A DNA stretch of 64,000 bases from Firmicutes bacterium HGW-Firmicutes-1 (lineage in GTDB: Bacteria; Bacillota; Clostridia; Lachnospirales; Vallitaleaceae). The notes below the pieces were generated by a model. It was not told where the DNA came from and did not search any database. It saw only the letters and a program-made list of their open reading frames with translations. The stretch lies in contig PHAG01000001.1 in the NCBI GenBank assembly GCA_002841625.1, forward strand, positions 392,294-456,293. Reading direction: 5' to 3'. Both the position numbers and the translations under genes were made by a program. Position 1 is the first letter of the stretch; each line of letters opens with the position of its first letter. Positions 35,077 through 46,080 of the stretch are shown here, in pieces.

Positions 35077-37224
35077 TTATGCCGATTTAGTAGTTTTTTC
35101 TTCCTTCATTTTGAGCAAATACCATATTGGACTTGCTACAAAAATTGAAGAATATGCTCCACTTATTGTTCCAACTAATAGTGGGAACGTGAATTGTCTC
35201 ATCGCTTCTACACCTAAAATATTTAAGACTAATGTAACGATAAATACCGTTAATGAAGTATTAATTGATCTTGAGAAAGTTTGACTAACACTTAAATCAA
35301 CAACACCCTGGTAATCTCCACGTTTCATATGCTTTTGGTTTTCTCTAATACGGTCAAATACAACAATTGTATCATTAATTGAATAACCAATAATGGTTAA
35401 TATCGCAGCTATGAACGCATTGTTAATCGGTATATTGAAAACCAGATAAACAGTAATCATTACCATAACATCATGTACTAATGCAATAATTGAACTTATT
35501 CCAAATTTATAATCTTTAAATCTAATCGTAATATATATGAGGATAAATATTGTTGAAAGAATAATTGCAATGAGGGCATCTCTCTTCATCTCATTACTTA
35601 CAGTTGCACTTATGGTTTGGCTTTCAATACTTGATGTATCTATACCAAACTTAGCAACCAAGCTTTCTTCAAGCTTTATCCTTTGCTCCGTTGATAAATT
35701 AGATGTTTTTATAATAACTTGATCCTTGCCTTCAACATTTTGAAATTGAGGAGTAGAAACTCCAGTGGCCTCTACGACCAATTCCAGTAAATCACTTTCT
35801 ACCTCTTCATAAGTATTATAATGCTTACCAACAGATACTAAAGTGGAGGTTCCTCCAGCAAATTCAATATCTTTATTAAAGATTTCTCCTTGTGTTGATA
35901 AATTCACTGGAATTTTAATCAAACCAATTGCAATAACGGCGATAGATATTGCAAACCAAAGTTTTCTCTTTGCAATAATAGGTAGTATTCTACCTTCATG
36001 TGCTACACCATATAATTTCTTATTCGTAATTCCAATAGCTACAAATAAATTAAGAATAATTCTTGTAACTACAAATGCTGTGAACATAGAAATTACAATA
36101 CCTAGTGCTAATGTTACTGCAAAACCTTTGATTGTACCTGTACCCATTACAAAGAGTATAATAGCAACGATAAAAGTTGTAATATTACCATCTAGAATTG
36201 CTGACATAGCTTTTTTAAAGCCAGCATTTACAGATGCTCTCAAGGTCTTTTCCATTGCTAATTCTTCTCGAATTCTTGCAAATATAATAACATTGGCATC
36301 AACAGCCATACCTACCGACAAAATAAGACCAGCAATACCCGGCAAAGTTAAGGTTATATCTCCAATACTAATAATGATGATTAAAAGTGCTGAATAAAAA
36401 GCTAACCCGATATTAGCAGCAAGACCAGGTATTCTATAATAGATTATCATAAATACGAAAATAAGCACGATTCCAATAATACCAGCTTTCACACTTGTAC
36501 TAATAGCATCTTGTCCCATTTTTGCTCCTACTACATTAGATCTTAGTTCTTGTAGCTCAAGAGGTAATGCACCAATTCTAATAGTTGAGGCTAAATCCCC
36601 AGCAGATTCAATACTACCCATTCCAGAAATAGTAGCAATTCCATCTGTAATTGCAGTACTAACCGTTGGTTTTAATATAGATGTATCATTATAATAAATT
36701 TCAATTATTTTATTTATATTAGCAGCAGTTCCTTCCGCAAATTTCTTAGTGCCCGCTTCATTTAGCTCTAATCTTACATTAAAGCGACTTGTCAAGCTAC
36801 CTGCATCTTCAAAAACTGATGCATCCTTAACATCTTCACCGGAAATAACCACATTACCTGCTTCATCTTTAAATTCAAGCTTCCCTGGTTTTCCTAACTC
36901 AGCAAGTACTTGATTTGCATCCTTAGCACCTGGGATATCAACGTTAATTCTTTTATTTCCTTCTTTATAAACCTCTGCTTCTGTATATCCTTTTTCATCC
37001 AATCTTTTAGCTAATTTATAAATAGTATCGCTAACTTCTTGACTTGTTACTTCTTCTTTTACTGTTGTGTAAGTAATACTTACCCCGCCTTCTAAATCCA
37101 GTCCTAAATTAATATCCCTTGCTCCTGCTCTATGGTTTACGCCTACACCTATGTATGCGATATATACAGCTGCTGAGATTACTAGCATCATAAGGACAAG
37201 GCCTAAAATACTTTTTCCCTTCAT
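35077..37224 (-). CDS. secDF: Fused protein-export membrane protein SecDF
   Basis: This 715-aa fusion has twelve predicted membrane helices. The SecD half has the large P1 loop (GLDLEGGVSITY...GKPGKLEFKDEAGNVV) and GLILSVGMAVDANVIIFARIREE. The SecF half has GYSINDTIVVFDRIREN. It assists the Sec translocon using the proton or sodium gradient. yajC, a usual partner, lies about 3 kb away at 40458. The start follows AAGGAGG. Confidence 0.96.
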   Translation of the reverse strand: MKGKSILGLVLMMLVISAAVYIAYIGVGVNHRAGARDINLGLDLEGGVSITYTTVKEEVTSQEVSDTIYKLAKRLDEKGYTEAEVYKEGNKRINVDIPGAKDANQVLAELGKPGKLEFKDEAGNVVISGEDVKDASVFEDAGSLTSRFNVRLELNEAGTKKFAEGTAANINKIIEIYYNDTSILKPTVSTAITDGIATISGMGSIESAGDLASTIRIGALPLELQELRSNVVGAKMGQDAISTSVKAGIIGIVLIFVFMIIYYRIPGLAANIGLAFYSALLIIIISIGDITLTLPGIAGLILSVGMAVDANVIIFARIREELAMEKTLRASVNAGFKKAMSAILDGNITTFIVAIILFVMGTGTIKGFAVTLALGIVISMFTAFVVTRIILNLFVAIGITNKKLYGVAHEGRILPIIAKRKLWFAISIAVIAIGLIKIPVNLSTQGEIFNKDIEFAGGTSTLVSVGKHYNTYEEVESDLLELVVEATGVSTPQFQNVEGKDQVIIKTSNLSTEQRIKLEESLVAKFGIDTSSIESQTISATVSNEMKRDALIAIILSTIFILIYITIRFKDYKFGISSIIALVHDVMVMITVYLVFNIPINNAFIAAILTIIGYSINDTIVVFDRIRENQKHMKRGDYQGVVDLSVSQTFSRSINTSLTVFIVTLVLNILGVEAMRQFTFPLLVGTISGAYSSIFVASPIWYLLKMKEEKTTKSA

Positions 37225-37309
37225 TGGAATAAATCCTCCTTAAATATGTTTTCTATAGACTCACTAAAATTATAAATATTATGCATACAATAGTCAAGTT
37301 TTTTTACGA

Positions 37310-38677
37310 TTACATCGAAACCAGTGATGATTCTTTAGCCTTTAAGTAAATAGCACACTCCACTCTCTTCTTCTCAAGCTCACATGCCACCCTGTAAACC
37401 TCATGAATATCTCCAAAGAAATTATATGCATTGGCATTACAACCACCACCACAGTAGAACTTTGCCCAGCAAATTGTACAAGCTTCTTTCGAAAATAAAT
37501 TACAGGCTTTGAATTCAGCTTGAATGTCTATCCTCTTCACTCCTTCAAAAACTGACCCCATTTTTTTATCTTCTATTCCAACGAATTGATGACATGGGTA
37601 TAAATCTCCCTCAGGTGTAACTGCCAAATATTCAGATCCAGCTCCGCAACCGGTCATCCTTTTAGATACACAAGGACCTTGCTGTAAATCAATCATAAAG
37701 TGGAAAAAGTTAAATTCTTTCCCTTCCTCTTTGTATTCAAGAATTTTCTCAGTTAGATACTCATACTGCTCATATATCGTTGCTAAATCTTCATCCTTTA
37801 ACGCATATACCCTATCATCTTTTGCGACAACAGGTTCTACTGATATTTGTTTAAATCCTAAATCTGCTAAATGAAGTACATCCTTTGCAAAATCCAAATT
37901 ATTATGGGTGAAAGTTCCTCTTACATAATAATTTTTTTGATTTCTACTTTCAGCTACTTGAAGTAATCTTGGTAAGATTATGTCATAGCTACCTTTACCA
38001 TTAGGAGTAGGTCTCATACGATCATGAACTTCTTTTCTACCATCTATACTCAGTACAACATTGTACATGTTTTCATTAATATAGTTAATAATTTCGTCAG
38101 TTAACAATACTCCATTCGTTGTAATTGTAAAGCGAAAGTTTTTTTCATATTGCGTTTCTTTGGCTTTTGCATACTCAACGATACCTTTAACCACATCAAA
38201 GTTCATCAAAGGCTCTCCACCAAAAAAATCAATCTCAAGATTCTTCCTGCTTCCAGAATTTTCCAGAAGAAAATCTACCGACTTCTTACCAACCTCTAAA
38301 CTCATCATTGAACGTTCTCCATGATACTCACCTTCCTCAGCAAAGCAATAGCCACAGGCAAGGTTACAATCATGCGCAATGTGTAGGCACAAGGCTTTCA
38401 CAACAGTTTCCCGATGTTTAAAAGAATCTACTACACTATGATAACGATTACTTGTAAAAAGTTGTTTTTCTTGTATCAACTCATTCACTTCTTCAAACGC
38501 CTCATCTATGGCCTCCTCTAAGTATACATGTGCTATGCTTTGAGAAATTTCCAATAAGGATTGTCCCATTTCTAATTTTTCAATAATATCGTATAACATA
38601 TCGTCTACAATATGTACAGCTCCACTATTAATATCTAACACGATATTTAAATCATTCATTTTATATTGATGAATCAA
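37310..38677 (-). CDS. scfB: SCIFF radical SAM maturase (ranthipeptide)
   Basis: This 455-aa radical SAM-SPASM enzyme forms thioether bridges in the SCIFF precursor peptide. The TTG start at 38677 is supported by the conserved family opening MIHQYK...LNIVLDINSGAVHIVD and by AAAGGG upstream. The radical SAM motif is CNLACGYCFAEE, and the SPASM region includes CTICWAKFYCGGGCN. The precursor gene lies about 60 bp upstream. The peptide's physiological role is still debated (a proposed quorum-sensing or redox role). Confidence 0.95.
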   Translation of the reverse strand: MIHQYKMNDLNIVLDINSGAVHIVDDMLYDIIEKLEMGQSLLEISQSIAHVYLEEAIDEAFEEVNELIQEKQLFTSNRYHSVVDSFKHRETVVKALCLHIAHDCNLACGYCFAEEGEYHGERSMMSLEVGKKSVDFLLENSGSRKNLEIDFFGGEPLMNFDVVKGIVEYAKAKETQYEKNFRFTITTNGVLLTDEIINYINENMYNVVLSIDGRKEVHDRMRPTPNGKGSYDIILPRLLQVAESRNQKNYYVRGTFTHNNLDFAKDVLHLADLGFKQISVEPVVAKDDRVYALKDEDLATIYEQYEYLTEKILEYKEEGKEFNFFHFMIDLQQGPCVSKRMTGCGAGSEYLAVTPEGDLYPCHQFVGIEDKKMGSVFEGVKRIDIQAEFKACNLFSKEACTICWAKFYCGGGCNANAYNFFGDIHEVYRVACELEKKRVECAIYLKAKESSLVSM

Positions 38678-38706
38678 AATACTACGCCCTTTCTACCGAA
38701 TAAGAT

Positions 38707-38730
38707 AAGCAGCGACTTATGTCACTGCTT
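38707..38730 (-). promoter_or_regulatory. Intercistronic hairpin between scfA and scfB
   Basis: AAGCAG-GAC and GTC-CTGCTT pair around a short loop. No T-run follows, so it probably limits or processes the transcript rather than terminating it, letting more precursor than enzyme be made. Confidence 0.5.
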
Positions 38731-38736
38731 TAAGTA

Positions 38737-38880
38737 TTAATTACTATTTTCACAAGTTTGATTGCCTACAGTACATGAAGTTTTACAAGCAGATTGGCAT
38801 GAAGTTTGACATTCTCCACATCCGCCCTTTTTCAAGCTACTGTTAAGTACCGCTCCCGTTAATGTTTTTACGTGTTTCAT
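38737..38880 (-). CDS. scfA: SCIFF ranthipeptide precursor (six Cys in forty-five)
   Basis: This 47-aa peptide, starting at the ATG at 38880, opens MKHVKTLTGAVLNSSL and carries six Cys (21, 24, 28, 32, 36, 43) spaced as in the SCIFF family. AAAGGAGAAAG is the ribosome site. The open frame extends 23 codons further, but without a site. It is modified by the radical SAM enzyme next to it. Confidence 0.95.
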   Translation of the reverse strand: MKHVKTLTGAVLNSSLKKGGCGECQTSCQSACKTSCTVGNQTCENSN

Positions 38881-38916
38881 TGAGCTTTCTCCTTTCAAAC
38901 CATATTTAACTAACAT

Positions 38917-38922
38917 ATTATA
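38917..38922 (-). promoter_or_regulatory. Extended -10 promoter before scfA
   Basis: TGGTATAAT on the minus strand is an extended -10 element; the -35 region is weak. It lies about 37 bp before the scfA ATG. Confidence 0.5.
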
Positions 38923-38989
38923 CCATAAGGTTCCATAGAATAAAAGCATTATTTAAGCAATTCTAAGAGCGATTGCTCTTGAATCTCCC

Positions 38990-39376
38990 TTACCCCAGCA
39001 TACCCCCAAGTGTCCCACTTCCAACACAAATAAAAAACATTGTAATTGCATCGTTAGCTAATTTAATGTTTTTTTGCATAAAAGAAGAAATGATTACAAG
39101 AATAAGAAAATACAATAGTCCAATTAAAGCTCCATATATAAATCTTTTCTCTTTAAATGCTTTCCCAGCTAAAATTCCTCCAATAAATGTACAAGCTACC
39201 ATGATGATGATGATCCCCAGATTGATTTGGTTGTCGCCTAAATCCATTTTAAACATTAAAAATGCCAATAAAAATAGCAAGAGACCTGTAAGTATGTACA
39301 TAAACAAAATGATTTTTGTCATATTATAAGTAATTTTCTTCAAGTGTAGGCCATGGCTTTTTATTGTATCACGCAT
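38990..39376 (-). CDS. TIGR04086-type membrane protein
   Basis: This 128-aa protein has four hydrophobic segments and a conserved glycine-rich end. Its presence next to scfA/scfB and yajC matches the usual context of this uncharacterised family in Clostridia. The function is unknown. The start has GGGGGA six bases upstream. It is divergent from the PHP gene. Confidence 0.85.
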   Translation of the reverse strand: MRDTIKSHGLHLKKITYNMTKIILFMYILTGLLLFLLAFLMFKMDLGDNQINLGIIIIMVACTFIGGILAGKAFKEKRFIYGALIGLLYFLILVIISSFMQKNIKLANDAITMFFICVGSGTLGGMLG

Positions 39377-39396
39377 GAAAATCCCCCTATTGATAT

Positions 39397-39424
39397 TTGA
39401 TATAGTATTATATTATGGTATAAT
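39397..39424 (+). promoter_or_regulatory. Sigma-A promoter of the PHP phosphoesterase gene
   Basis: TTGATA (39397-39402), a 16-bp spacer and TATAAT (39419-39424). Confidence 0.65.
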
Positions 39425-39455
39425 AGGTTTTATGAAAAAAAAGGAGTTGTATAAA

Positions 39456-40313
39456 ATGCGCTATATAGATTTACACACACATACTACTGCATCAGATGGA
39501 ACTTATACTCCTAGTGCTTTAGTTGATTATGCACTAACCAAGGGTTTAGCTGCGATTGCGATTACTGACCACGATACCATTGATGGTATACCCCCAGCAA
39601 GAAACCACTTAGGCATAAATAAAGATTTAGAAATCATTTCTGGTATTGAATTTTCTACAAATTCTCCTTACCTAAAAAGTGATATTCATATACTTGGTTT
39701 GTATATAAATGAAATGGATCCACATTTTACAAGTGCTCTATTAGACATTGTAAAATCTAGAAATGAACGAAACTTAAGAATGGTTGAAAAGCTTTGTGAT
39801 ATGGGACTTAAACTAACGATAGAAGATGTTATTAGAAATTCATCTAATGGGATTATTACTCGTGCTCATTTTGGAAGAGCTCTTTTGCAAAAGGGTTATA
39901 TCAAAAACCTGAATGATGCATTTACAAAATATATAGGGACAGGATGCCCAGCCTTTATACCAAGGCATAAGCTAACTCCAGAAAAAGCTATAAAAATGAT
40001 CAATGATTGTGGTGGCATTGCCGTTCTTGCACATCCTACTTTATATCATTTAAATTTAAGAGAATTAGACTGCTTAATTCAAGAGCTAGCCAAACAAGGC
40101 TTAAAAGGAATTGAAGGTTTGTATTCTCTATATAATAAGTCAGAAATCAATTACCTTCAAGACTTTGCAAACCAGTATAACCTCTTGATTACTGGTGGTT
40201 CAGATTTCCACGGAACAAATAAAGCCGGAATAGACTTAGGTGTTGGTCGTGGACAGTTGAAAATTCCTTATGAATTGCTCGAACCAATTAAGCTGGAATG
40301 CAAAAGATTATAA
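39456..40313 (+). CDS. PHP-domain metal-dependent phosphoesterase
   Basis: This 285-aa protein has the PHP metal motifs DLHTHTTASDGTYTP and ITDHDTIDG, then ISGIEFSTN, VLAHPTLY and GSDFHG. Such proteins include the RNase AM/YciV-type 3',5'-nucleotide phosphatases; the exact substrate is unknown. The ATG at 39456 has AAGGAG about 11 bases upstream; the longer frame from 39375 lacks a site. It runs opposite to its neighbours. Confidence 0.93.
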   Translation: MRYIDLHTHTTASDGTYTPSALVDYALTKGLAAIAITDHDTIDGIPPARNHLGINKDLEIISGIEFSTNSPYLKSDIHILGLYINEMDPHFTSALLDIVKSRNERNLRMVEKLCDMGLKLTIEDVIRNSSNGIITRAHFGRALLQKGYIKNLNDAFTKYIGTGCPAFIPRHKLTPEKAIKMINDCGGIAVLAHPTLYHLNLRELDCLIQELAKQGLKGIEGLYSLYNKSEINYLQDFANQYNLLITGGSDFHGTNKAGIDLGVGRGQLKIPYELLEPIKLECKRL

Positions 40314-40371
40314 GAACAAAGCGCTTGTCAGCGCGTTACGTAATAATTTATGTTATCTCACGCTTTGTTCT
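40313..40371 (+). terminator. Long stem-loop after the PHP gene
   Basis: AGAACAAAGCG pairs perfectly with CGCTTTGTTCT (11 bp) around a 37-base loop that has its own small stem. It begins at the stop codon and ends in TATTCTTC, so it may terminate weakly. Confidence 0.5.
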
Positions 40372-40412
40372 ATTCTTCGTGGAAAGTAGAACTTTCCTAC
40401 TGGATAAGAAAA

Positions 40413-40450
40413 AAAACCTCTCACTTTACTAATTTCAAGTGAGAGGGTTT
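40413..40450. terminator. Bidirectional terminator between the PHP gene and yajC
   Basis: AAACCTCTCACTT pairs with AAGTGAGAGGGTTT around a nine-base loop, with an A-run on one side and T's on the other. Confidence 0.9.
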
Positions 40451-40457
40451 GTCATTT

Positions 40458-40802
40458 TTATTCTTCAGTTTTAGCTATTGATAAATCTGGTTCAGCAACG
40501 GACATTACTGTACTTCTTTGTACTGGTACTCGTACGCCCTTGTTCATTCCAAATTCAACAATCAATATATCATTAACAGTATCAACTACTTTACCGTAAA
40601 GTCCACCTGATGTTAAAACAGATTGTCCAATTTCGATTTCGTTTTGCATTCTGCTAATTTCTTTTTGTTTCTTACGTTGTGGTCTAATAAGAACAAACCA
40701 CATAAAGGCAATGAAACCTCCATATATTAAAAACATCATCATTGAGCTGCCTGGCGCTTTAGCTGCAGGGTCTGCTGCTAATAAAAAAAATAAATTACTC
40801 AT
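40458..40802 (-). CDS. yajC: Preprotein translocase subunit YajC
   Basis: This 114-aa protein has one membrane helix (about 22-42) followed by RPQRKKQKEI and a soluble beta domain (GQSVLTSGGLYGKVVDTVNDILIVEFG), the usual YajC pattern. It partners SecDF. The start follows AGGAGG. Confidence 0.95.
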   Translation of the reverse strand: MSNLFFLLAADPAAKAPGSSMMMFLIYGGFIAFMWFVLIRPQRKKQKEISRMQNEIEIGQSVLTSGGLYGKVVDTVNDILIVEFGMNKGVRVPVQRSTVMSVAEPDLSIAKTEE

Positions 40803-40853
40803 TGGGTTCCTCCTAAGCTAAATATTATTGCTAATGATACTTCTTGAAATTCT

Positions 40854-40882
40854 ACTTTACACGTAATAAAGAGTCTTGTCAA
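40854..40882 (-). promoter_or_regulatory. Sigma-A promoter of yajC
   Basis: TTGACA (40877-40882), 17 bp, TAAAGT (40854-40859), on the minus strand just after purD. Confidence 0.7.
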
Positions 40883-40899
40883 CTATTTTAAGGTAAAAT

Positions 40900-42162
40900 C
40901 TACCTTTTAATACCTATATCTGTTCTATATTGTTTATTTAAAAAGTCAATCTCATTGACAGCTTTATATGCGTTTTCTCTTGCTTCATCCATATTCTTAC
41001 CTTTGGCGGTAATACCTAACACTCTTCCACCATTTGTTACATATTTACCTTCTTTCATAGCCGTTCCAGCATGAAATATATAAATGCCATCTTCCTCTTT
41101 TTGTTGATCAAGTCCAGTAATTTCATAACCTTTTTCATATTCCACGGGATACCCGCCTGAAGCTAATACAACACAGACTGTACTATTATCATCCCATTCT
41201 AAAGTAAGCTCATCTAATCTTCCATCAATAGCTGCCTCAAATACATCAACTAAATCTGTTTTCAACCTAGTCAATACCACCTGCGCTTCTGGATCACCAA
41301 AACGAGCATTGTACTCTAAAACCCTTGGTCCGCTAGGTGTTAGCATAAGACCAAAAAATATAATACCTGTAAAAGGTCGCCCTTCTAATTTCATTGCCTT
41401 TAAAGAAGGTACAAAAAGCTTTTCATAACATTCCTCTGCAAGCTCTTCGGTATAAAATCTACTAGGTGAAAAGGTTCCCATCCCACCTGTGTTTAATCCT
41501 TCATCATTGTCAAAGGCTCTTTTATGGTCTTGAGCACTTACCATAGGTATCAGGTTTTCCCCATCACAGAAAGTTAGAACAGATACTTCCGGACCTGTCA
41601 TAAATTCTTCAACTACCATTTTACTGCCTGCAGCACCAAACTTCTTATCGACCATGATTTCATCTACACCTACAAGAGCTTCTTCAACAGATTGACATAT
41701 AAGCACTCCTTTACCAAGTGCTAATCCATCTGCTTTTAGAACAACAGGGTACTCACACCCTTTTAAATATTCCTTTGCTATCAATGCCTCTTCAAAAACC
41801 TCATATCCGGCTGTTGGAATGTTATACTTCTTCATTAAGTCTTTAGCAAATACTTTGCTACCCTCTAGAATTGCTGCATTTTGTCTTGGCCCAAATACTC
41901 TTAGACCTCTCTCTTCAAATTTATCAACAATACCAAGAATAAGTGGATCATCCATTCCAATAATGGTTAAATCTATTTCATGATCCTTTGCCCAGTCAGC
42001 AATTTTTGTAACCTCAGTTGCTGGAATAGGAACACATTGCGCAAGCTCAGAGATTCCGGCATTACCTGGGGCACAAAATATTTTATCAACTCTTTCACTC
42101 TTCGCTAATTTCCAAATGATTGCGTGTTCCCGTCCTCCACTACCAACTACTAATACCTTCAA
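40900..42162 (-). CDS. purD: Phosphoribosylamine-glycine ligase
   Basis: This 420-aa ATP-grasp enzyme makes GAR from phosphoribosylamine and glycine. It opens MKVLVVGSGGREHAIIWKL and has PVVLKADGLALGKGV, NARFGDPEAQV and GGYP motifs. It is the last gene of the purK-E-C-F-M-N-D series, 15 bp after purN. Confidence 0.97.
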   Translation of the reverse strand: MKVLVVGSGGREHAIIWKLAKSERVDKIFCAPGNAGISELAQCVPIPATEVTKIADWAKDHEIDLTIIGMDDPLILGIVDKFEERGLRVFGPRQNAAILEGSKVFAKDLMKKYNIPTAGYEVFEEALIAKEYLKGCEYPVVLKADGLALGKGVLICQSVEEALVGVDEIMVDKKFGAAGSKMVVEEFMTGPEVSVLTFCDGENLIPMVSAQDHKRAFDNDEGLNTGGMGTFSPSRFYTEELAEECYEKLFVPSLKAMKLEGRPFTGIIFFGLMLTPSGPRVLEYNARFGDPEAQVVLTRLKTDLVDVFEAAIDGRLDELTLEWDDNSTVCVVLASGGYPVEYEKGYEITGLDQQKEEDGIYIFHAGTAMKEGKYVTNGGRVLGITAKGKNMDEARENAYKAVNEIDFLNKQYRTDIGIKR

Positions 42163-42177
42163 CTTATTCCCACCTTT

Positions 42178-42807
42178 CTATATTGAATCAATGATTACAT
42201 GACCATCTATTATTTTTATTTTGTTTAATGCGATAAGGCCAATTGCCTCAGGTAAGAGCTTCCATTCCGCTTCTTCCATAACTCGCTTTTGTAAAATCTC
42301 AGCTGTATCATCTTGCAAAACAGGCACAGCCTTCTGTAATACGATAGGTCCCGTATCTGTTCCTTCATCAACAAAATGAACTGTTGCCCCTGTTAACTTA
42401 ACACCTCTATGTAATACTGCTTCATGTACCTTTAAGCCATAATATCCGTCACCACAAAAGGCAGGAATTAAAGATGGGTGGATATTAAGTATTTTATTAG
42501 GAAAGGCTTTGATAAACTCTTCACTAAGAACGACTAAATATCCTGCTAATACTACTAAATCCACTTCTTTTTCAAGGAAATAAGCTTTCAATGCATCATT
42601 AAAAGCTTCTCTATTTTCAAAGTCAATAGGTCTAATACAGCAAGCTTCAATACCTTGCAGTCTTGCTCTCTCAAGTCCATATGCCTTTTGTCTATTGCTC
42701 ACTACAGCTACTATTTTAGTATTGGTAAGAGATCCGTTTTCTATGGCATCTAAAATTGCTTGTAAATTCGTTCCTCCACCTGACACTAATATACCTACTC
42801 TTAACAT
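42178..42807 (-). CDS. purN: GAR formyltransferase, folate dependent
   Basis: This 209-aa transferase opens [16 protein letters not shown]. It has the catalytic stretch [12 protein letters not shown] and [17 protein letters not shown] with the catalytic Asp. It overlaps purM by 7 bases. Confidence 0.97.
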   Translation of the reverse strand: MLRVGILVSGGGTNLQAILDAIENGSLTNTKIVAVVSNRQKAYGLERARLQGIEACCIRPIDFENREAFNDALKAYFLEKEVDLVVLAGYLVVLSEEFIKAFPNKILNIHPSLIPAFCGDGYYGLKVHEAVLHRGVKLTGATVHFVDEGTDTGPIVLQKAVPVLQDDTAEILQKRVMEEAEWKLLPEAIGLIALNKIKIIDGHVIIDSI

Positions 42808-43826
42808 AGTTCTACTCCTGCTGCTCCTTTTTTAACTGTACCAATTACATATGCTTTTTCTCCCATTTCTGCTAAGCACTGGATAGCTTTTTGCGCATCC
42901 TCAGCAGTCATTGCAATTACCATACCTATGCCCATATTGAAAGTATTATACATATCCTTTAGTTCAATATCTGCGAGTTGTTGCATTAAGTTGAAAATTG
43001 GAAGCACAGGCCAAGAGCCTAAATTTATCTGTGCACTATATCCCTCTTTAAACATTCTTGGAATATTTTCAATGAAACCACCACCCGTAATGTGACTGAT
43101 AGCTTTCATTGAAACACACTCTTTTAACGCTTGAATCGCTTTTACATATATTTTAGTTGGCTTAATTAATTGCTCGCCTACTGTTGTGCCAAGATCTTCG
43201 ACATATACTGAAAGCTTTTCAACCGTTGGTTCAAATAATTTTCTAACCAAGGAATACCCATTGCTATGGATACCTGTGGAAGGTAGTCCAACTAGCACAT
43301 CCCCTTCTATTACCTTTGATCCATCAATGATTTCTTTTTTATCAACGATTCCCACCGCAAATCCCGCTAAATCGTATTCATCAACTGAGTAGAAGCCTGG
43401 CATCTCTGCTGTTTCTCCACCAATAAGCGCCGCTCCAGATTGTCTACAACCTTCAGCTATACCTCCAACGATTGTTGCGATCTTTTCAGGTACATTCTTG
43501 CCACAAGCAATATAGTCTAAGAAAAATAACGGTTCAGCTCCTGAACAAACGATATCATTTACGCACATTGCTACACAATCTATACCTATTGTGTCATGCT
43601 TATCTAATACAAATGCAATCTTAAGCTTGGTACCAACTCCATCCGTACCTGACACTAAAATTGGTTCCTCCATTTTATGCTTTGCTAATGAAAACAAGCC
43701 ACCAAATCCGCCTATATCTGTAACCACTGAATCTGTGAAAGTAGTTTTTACATGTTCCTTCATAAGCTCTACTGATTTGTACCCTGCTTCAACATCTACT
43801 CCTGCCGCCTTATAATTTATTGACAT
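42801..43826 (-). CDS. purM: FGAM cyclo-ligase (AIR synthetase)
   Basis: This 341-aa enzyme opens [19 protein letters not shown]. It contains the ATP-binding [22 protein letters not shown] and [13 protein letters not shown]. It overlaps purF by 10 bases, and the ribosome site CAGGAGG lies within purF. Confidence 0.97.
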   Translation of the reverse strand: MSINYKAAGVDVEAGYKSVELMKEHVKTTFTDSVVTDIGGFGGLFSLAKHKMEEPILVSGTDGVGTKLKIAFVLDKHDTIGIDCVAMCVNDIVCSGAEPLFFLDYIACGKNVPEKIATIVGGIAEGCRQSGAALIGGETAEMPGFYSVDEYDLAGFAVGIVDKKEIIDGSKVIEGDVLVGLPSTGIHSNGYSLVRKLFEPTVEKLSVYVEDLGTTVGEQLIKPTKIYVKAIQALKECVSMKAISHITGGGFIENIPRMFKEGYSAQINLGSWPVLPIFNLMQQLADIELKDMYNTFNMGIGMVIAMTAEDAQKAIQCLAEMGEKAYVIGTVKKGAAGVELC

Positions 43827-45220
43827 GGTTTTGCCTCCTGATCCTCAATTTGCATTGGATAATTACCCTTAAAGCATGCCGTACAAAAATCACATTTTGT
43901 ACCTCTGCAAGTTTCTAATAAACCTTCAACACTTATATAACCTAAACTGTCCGCACAAATCATTTCTCTTATTTCATCAACTTGATGGGTGCTAGCTATT
44001 AATTTCTTACGTTCCGGAGTATCAATCCCAAAATAGCAGGAATACTTCACTGGAGGTGAACTAATTCTAACATGCACCTCTTTTGCTCCAGCCTGCTTCA
44101 ATATATTGACTATATGTCGACTTGTTGTACCTCTTACAATCGAATCATCAATCATTACTACTCTTTTTCCTTCAACTAAACTTCTTATTGGATTTAGCTT
44201 AAGGCTAACTCCCATTTCTCTCATACCTTGATTTGGCTGAATAAAAGTTCTTCCAACATAACGATTTTTCATAAACCCACTTACATATGGAATTCCTGCT
44301 TCTTGAGCGTAACCATGTGCTGCTCCTATTCCTGAATCAGGTACTGCTACAACTACATCAGCTTCTACTGGATGTTCTTTTGCTAGGGTTTGTCCTGCTT
44401 TAAAGCGGGTATCAAAAACCTCAACGCCTTCCATAATACTATCTGGTCTTGCAAAATAAACATATTCAAAAATGCACATTGCAGATTTTTCAGGAGTGTC
44501 AATTTTCATTGTTCTAAGTCCATCAGAATCACAGATTATGATTTCCCCTGGTTCTACATCTCTAATAAATTCTACCCCTAATGCATCAAAGGAACAGGAT
44601 TCAGATGAGAAAACATAGGAATCTTCTTTTTTACCAATCACTAGGGGTCTCATTCCAAGTGGATCTCTCGCAGCGATAAGCTTATGTGGCGTCATCACCA
44701 ATAAGGAGTATGCCCCTTTAATAGTACCCATTACTTCTACCAGCGCATCTTCAATTGAATTGTATTTTATTCTACTTCTTGATAGTAATGCTGCAATAAC
44801 TTCTGAGTCTGTAGTTGTTTGAAAGATCGTCCCTAGATTCTCAAGTTCAGTTCTTATTTTATTGGCATTGATTAAGTTACCATTATGGGCTAAGGCCATA
44901 TGTCCCTTTGTATATTTCAGCACGAGTGGTTGTGCATTTTCGGCCAGGCTATCACCTGCAGTTGAGTACCTGACATGTCCAATACCAGTATGTCCTTTTA
45001 AATGATCGAGTATATAGTCATCGAATATTTCTGACACCATACCCATTTCCTTCCTATACAATATCGTTCCACCGTTATTTACTGCAATACCAGCACTTTC
45101 TTGCCCTCTATGTTGTAAGGAAAATAGTCCATAATAAGTCATTCTAGCTGTATCAAAATCATTCATATTGTATACACCAAAAATGCCACACTCTTCCTTT
45201 AATTTATCATCGTTCCACAT
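43817..45220 (-). CDS. purF: Amidophosphoribosyltransferase
   Basis: This 467-aa enzyme carries out the committed step of purine synthesis. A ten-residue propeptide precedes the nucleophile Cys11 (CGIFGVYN). The phosphoribosyl motif is [13 protein letters not shown]. Cys residues CDFCTAC near the C-terminus fit the [4Fe-4S] type seen in Bacillus PurF. The start follows TGGAGGA. Confidence 0.97.
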   Translation of the reverse strand: MWNDDKLKEECGIFGVYNMNDFDTARMTYYGLFSLQHRGQESAGIAVNNGGTILYRKEMGMVSEIFDDYILDHLKGHTGIGHVRYSTAGDSLAENAQPLVLKYTKGHMALAHNGNLINANKIRTELENLGTIFQTTTDSEVIAALLSRSRIKYNSIEDALVEVMGTIKGAYSLLVMTPHKLIAARDPLGMRPLVIGKKEDSYVFSSESCSFDALGVEFIRDVEPGEIIICDSDGLRTMKIDTPEKSAMCIFEYVYFARPDSIMEGVEVFDTRFKAGQTLAKEHPVEADVVVAVPDSGIGAAHGYAQEAGIPYVSGFMKNRYVGRTFIQPNQGMREMGVSLKLNPIRSLVEGKRVVMIDDSIVRGTTSRHIVNILKQAGAKEVHVRISSPPVKYSCYFGIDTPERKKLIASTHQVDEIREMICADSLGYISVEGLLETCRGTKCDFCTACFKGNYPMQIEDQEAKPCQ

Positions 45221-45279
45221 TTTACTTCCTCCAATTTGTTCTTCACTAGGAAAAGTTCTGCATAATCAATACTTATCTA

Positions 45280-45990
45280 TTATTCCCCTAAAAGTCTTTT
45301 TAATATTTCAAGATATGCACCTTCTACATTTCCTAAATCTCTACGAAAACGGTCTTTATCTAACTTTTCTTTGGTAACTGAATCCCAGAATCTACATGTA
45401 TCAGGTGATATTTCATCTGCTAAAATAATTTCTCCACTTTTGGTTCTACCAAATTCTATTTTAAAATCAATTAATTCAATGTTTGCTTTCGATAAATACT
45501 TTGTTAATACTTCATTGATTTGAAAAGAATAGGATGCTATCGTTTCAATTTCATCTTGAGTCGCAAGCCCTAACGCATATATATGATAATGATTTATCAT
45601 AGGATCACCAAGCTCATCATTTTTATAACAAAACTCGAGTACTGTTTTTTTCAACTTAGTACCTTCTTCTAATCCAAGTCGTTTGCTTAGACTTCCTGCT
45701 ACAATATTTCTTACGATCACTTCTATTGGTATAATTTCAACTTTTCTTACAATCGTTTCACGATCACTAATTTCTTCTACTAAATGAGTCGGAATGTCTT
45801 TGGCTTCTAAGACCTTCATCAAATGGTTTGATACTCGATTGTTGATACTACCCTTTTCATTAATAGTACCTTTTTTCAAACCATTAAAAGCTGTTGCATC
45901 ATCTTTATAATCTACTACAAGCAATTCGCTATCATTTGTTGTCCATACCTTTTTTGCTTTTCCTTCATACAGTAATGACACTTTATCCAT
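45280..45990 (-). CDS. purC: SAICAR synthetase
   Basis: This 236-aa enzyme has [10 protein letters not shown] at the start, [13 protein letters not shown] and LIDFKIEFG, then [12 protein letters not shown]. It joins CAIR and aspartate. The start follows TGGAGG. Confidence 0.97.
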   Translation of the reverse strand: MDKVSLLYEGKAKKVWTTNDSELLVVDYKDDATAFNGLKKGTINEKGSINNRVSNHLMKVLEAKDIPTHLVEEISDRETIVRKVEIIPIEVIVRNIVAGSLSKRLGLEEGTKLKKTVLEFCYKNDELGDPMINHYHIYALGLATQDEIETIASYSFQINEVLTKYLSKANIELIDFKIEFGRTKSGEIILADEISPDTCRFWDSVTKEKLDKDRFRRDLGNVEGAYLEILKRLLGE

Positions 45991-46080
45991 CTTGCTGTAC
46001 CTCCAATTATTTTTTGATCATTCTCTTCAGATAATCTCAACCATTCATTTCTTACCGCTTACTATGTAAACACTCTTATA

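Noticed and set aside
35843..36397. 184-codon rightward open frame
   Set aside because: It is antisense to secDF, a full-length conserved gene, and has no ribosome site.
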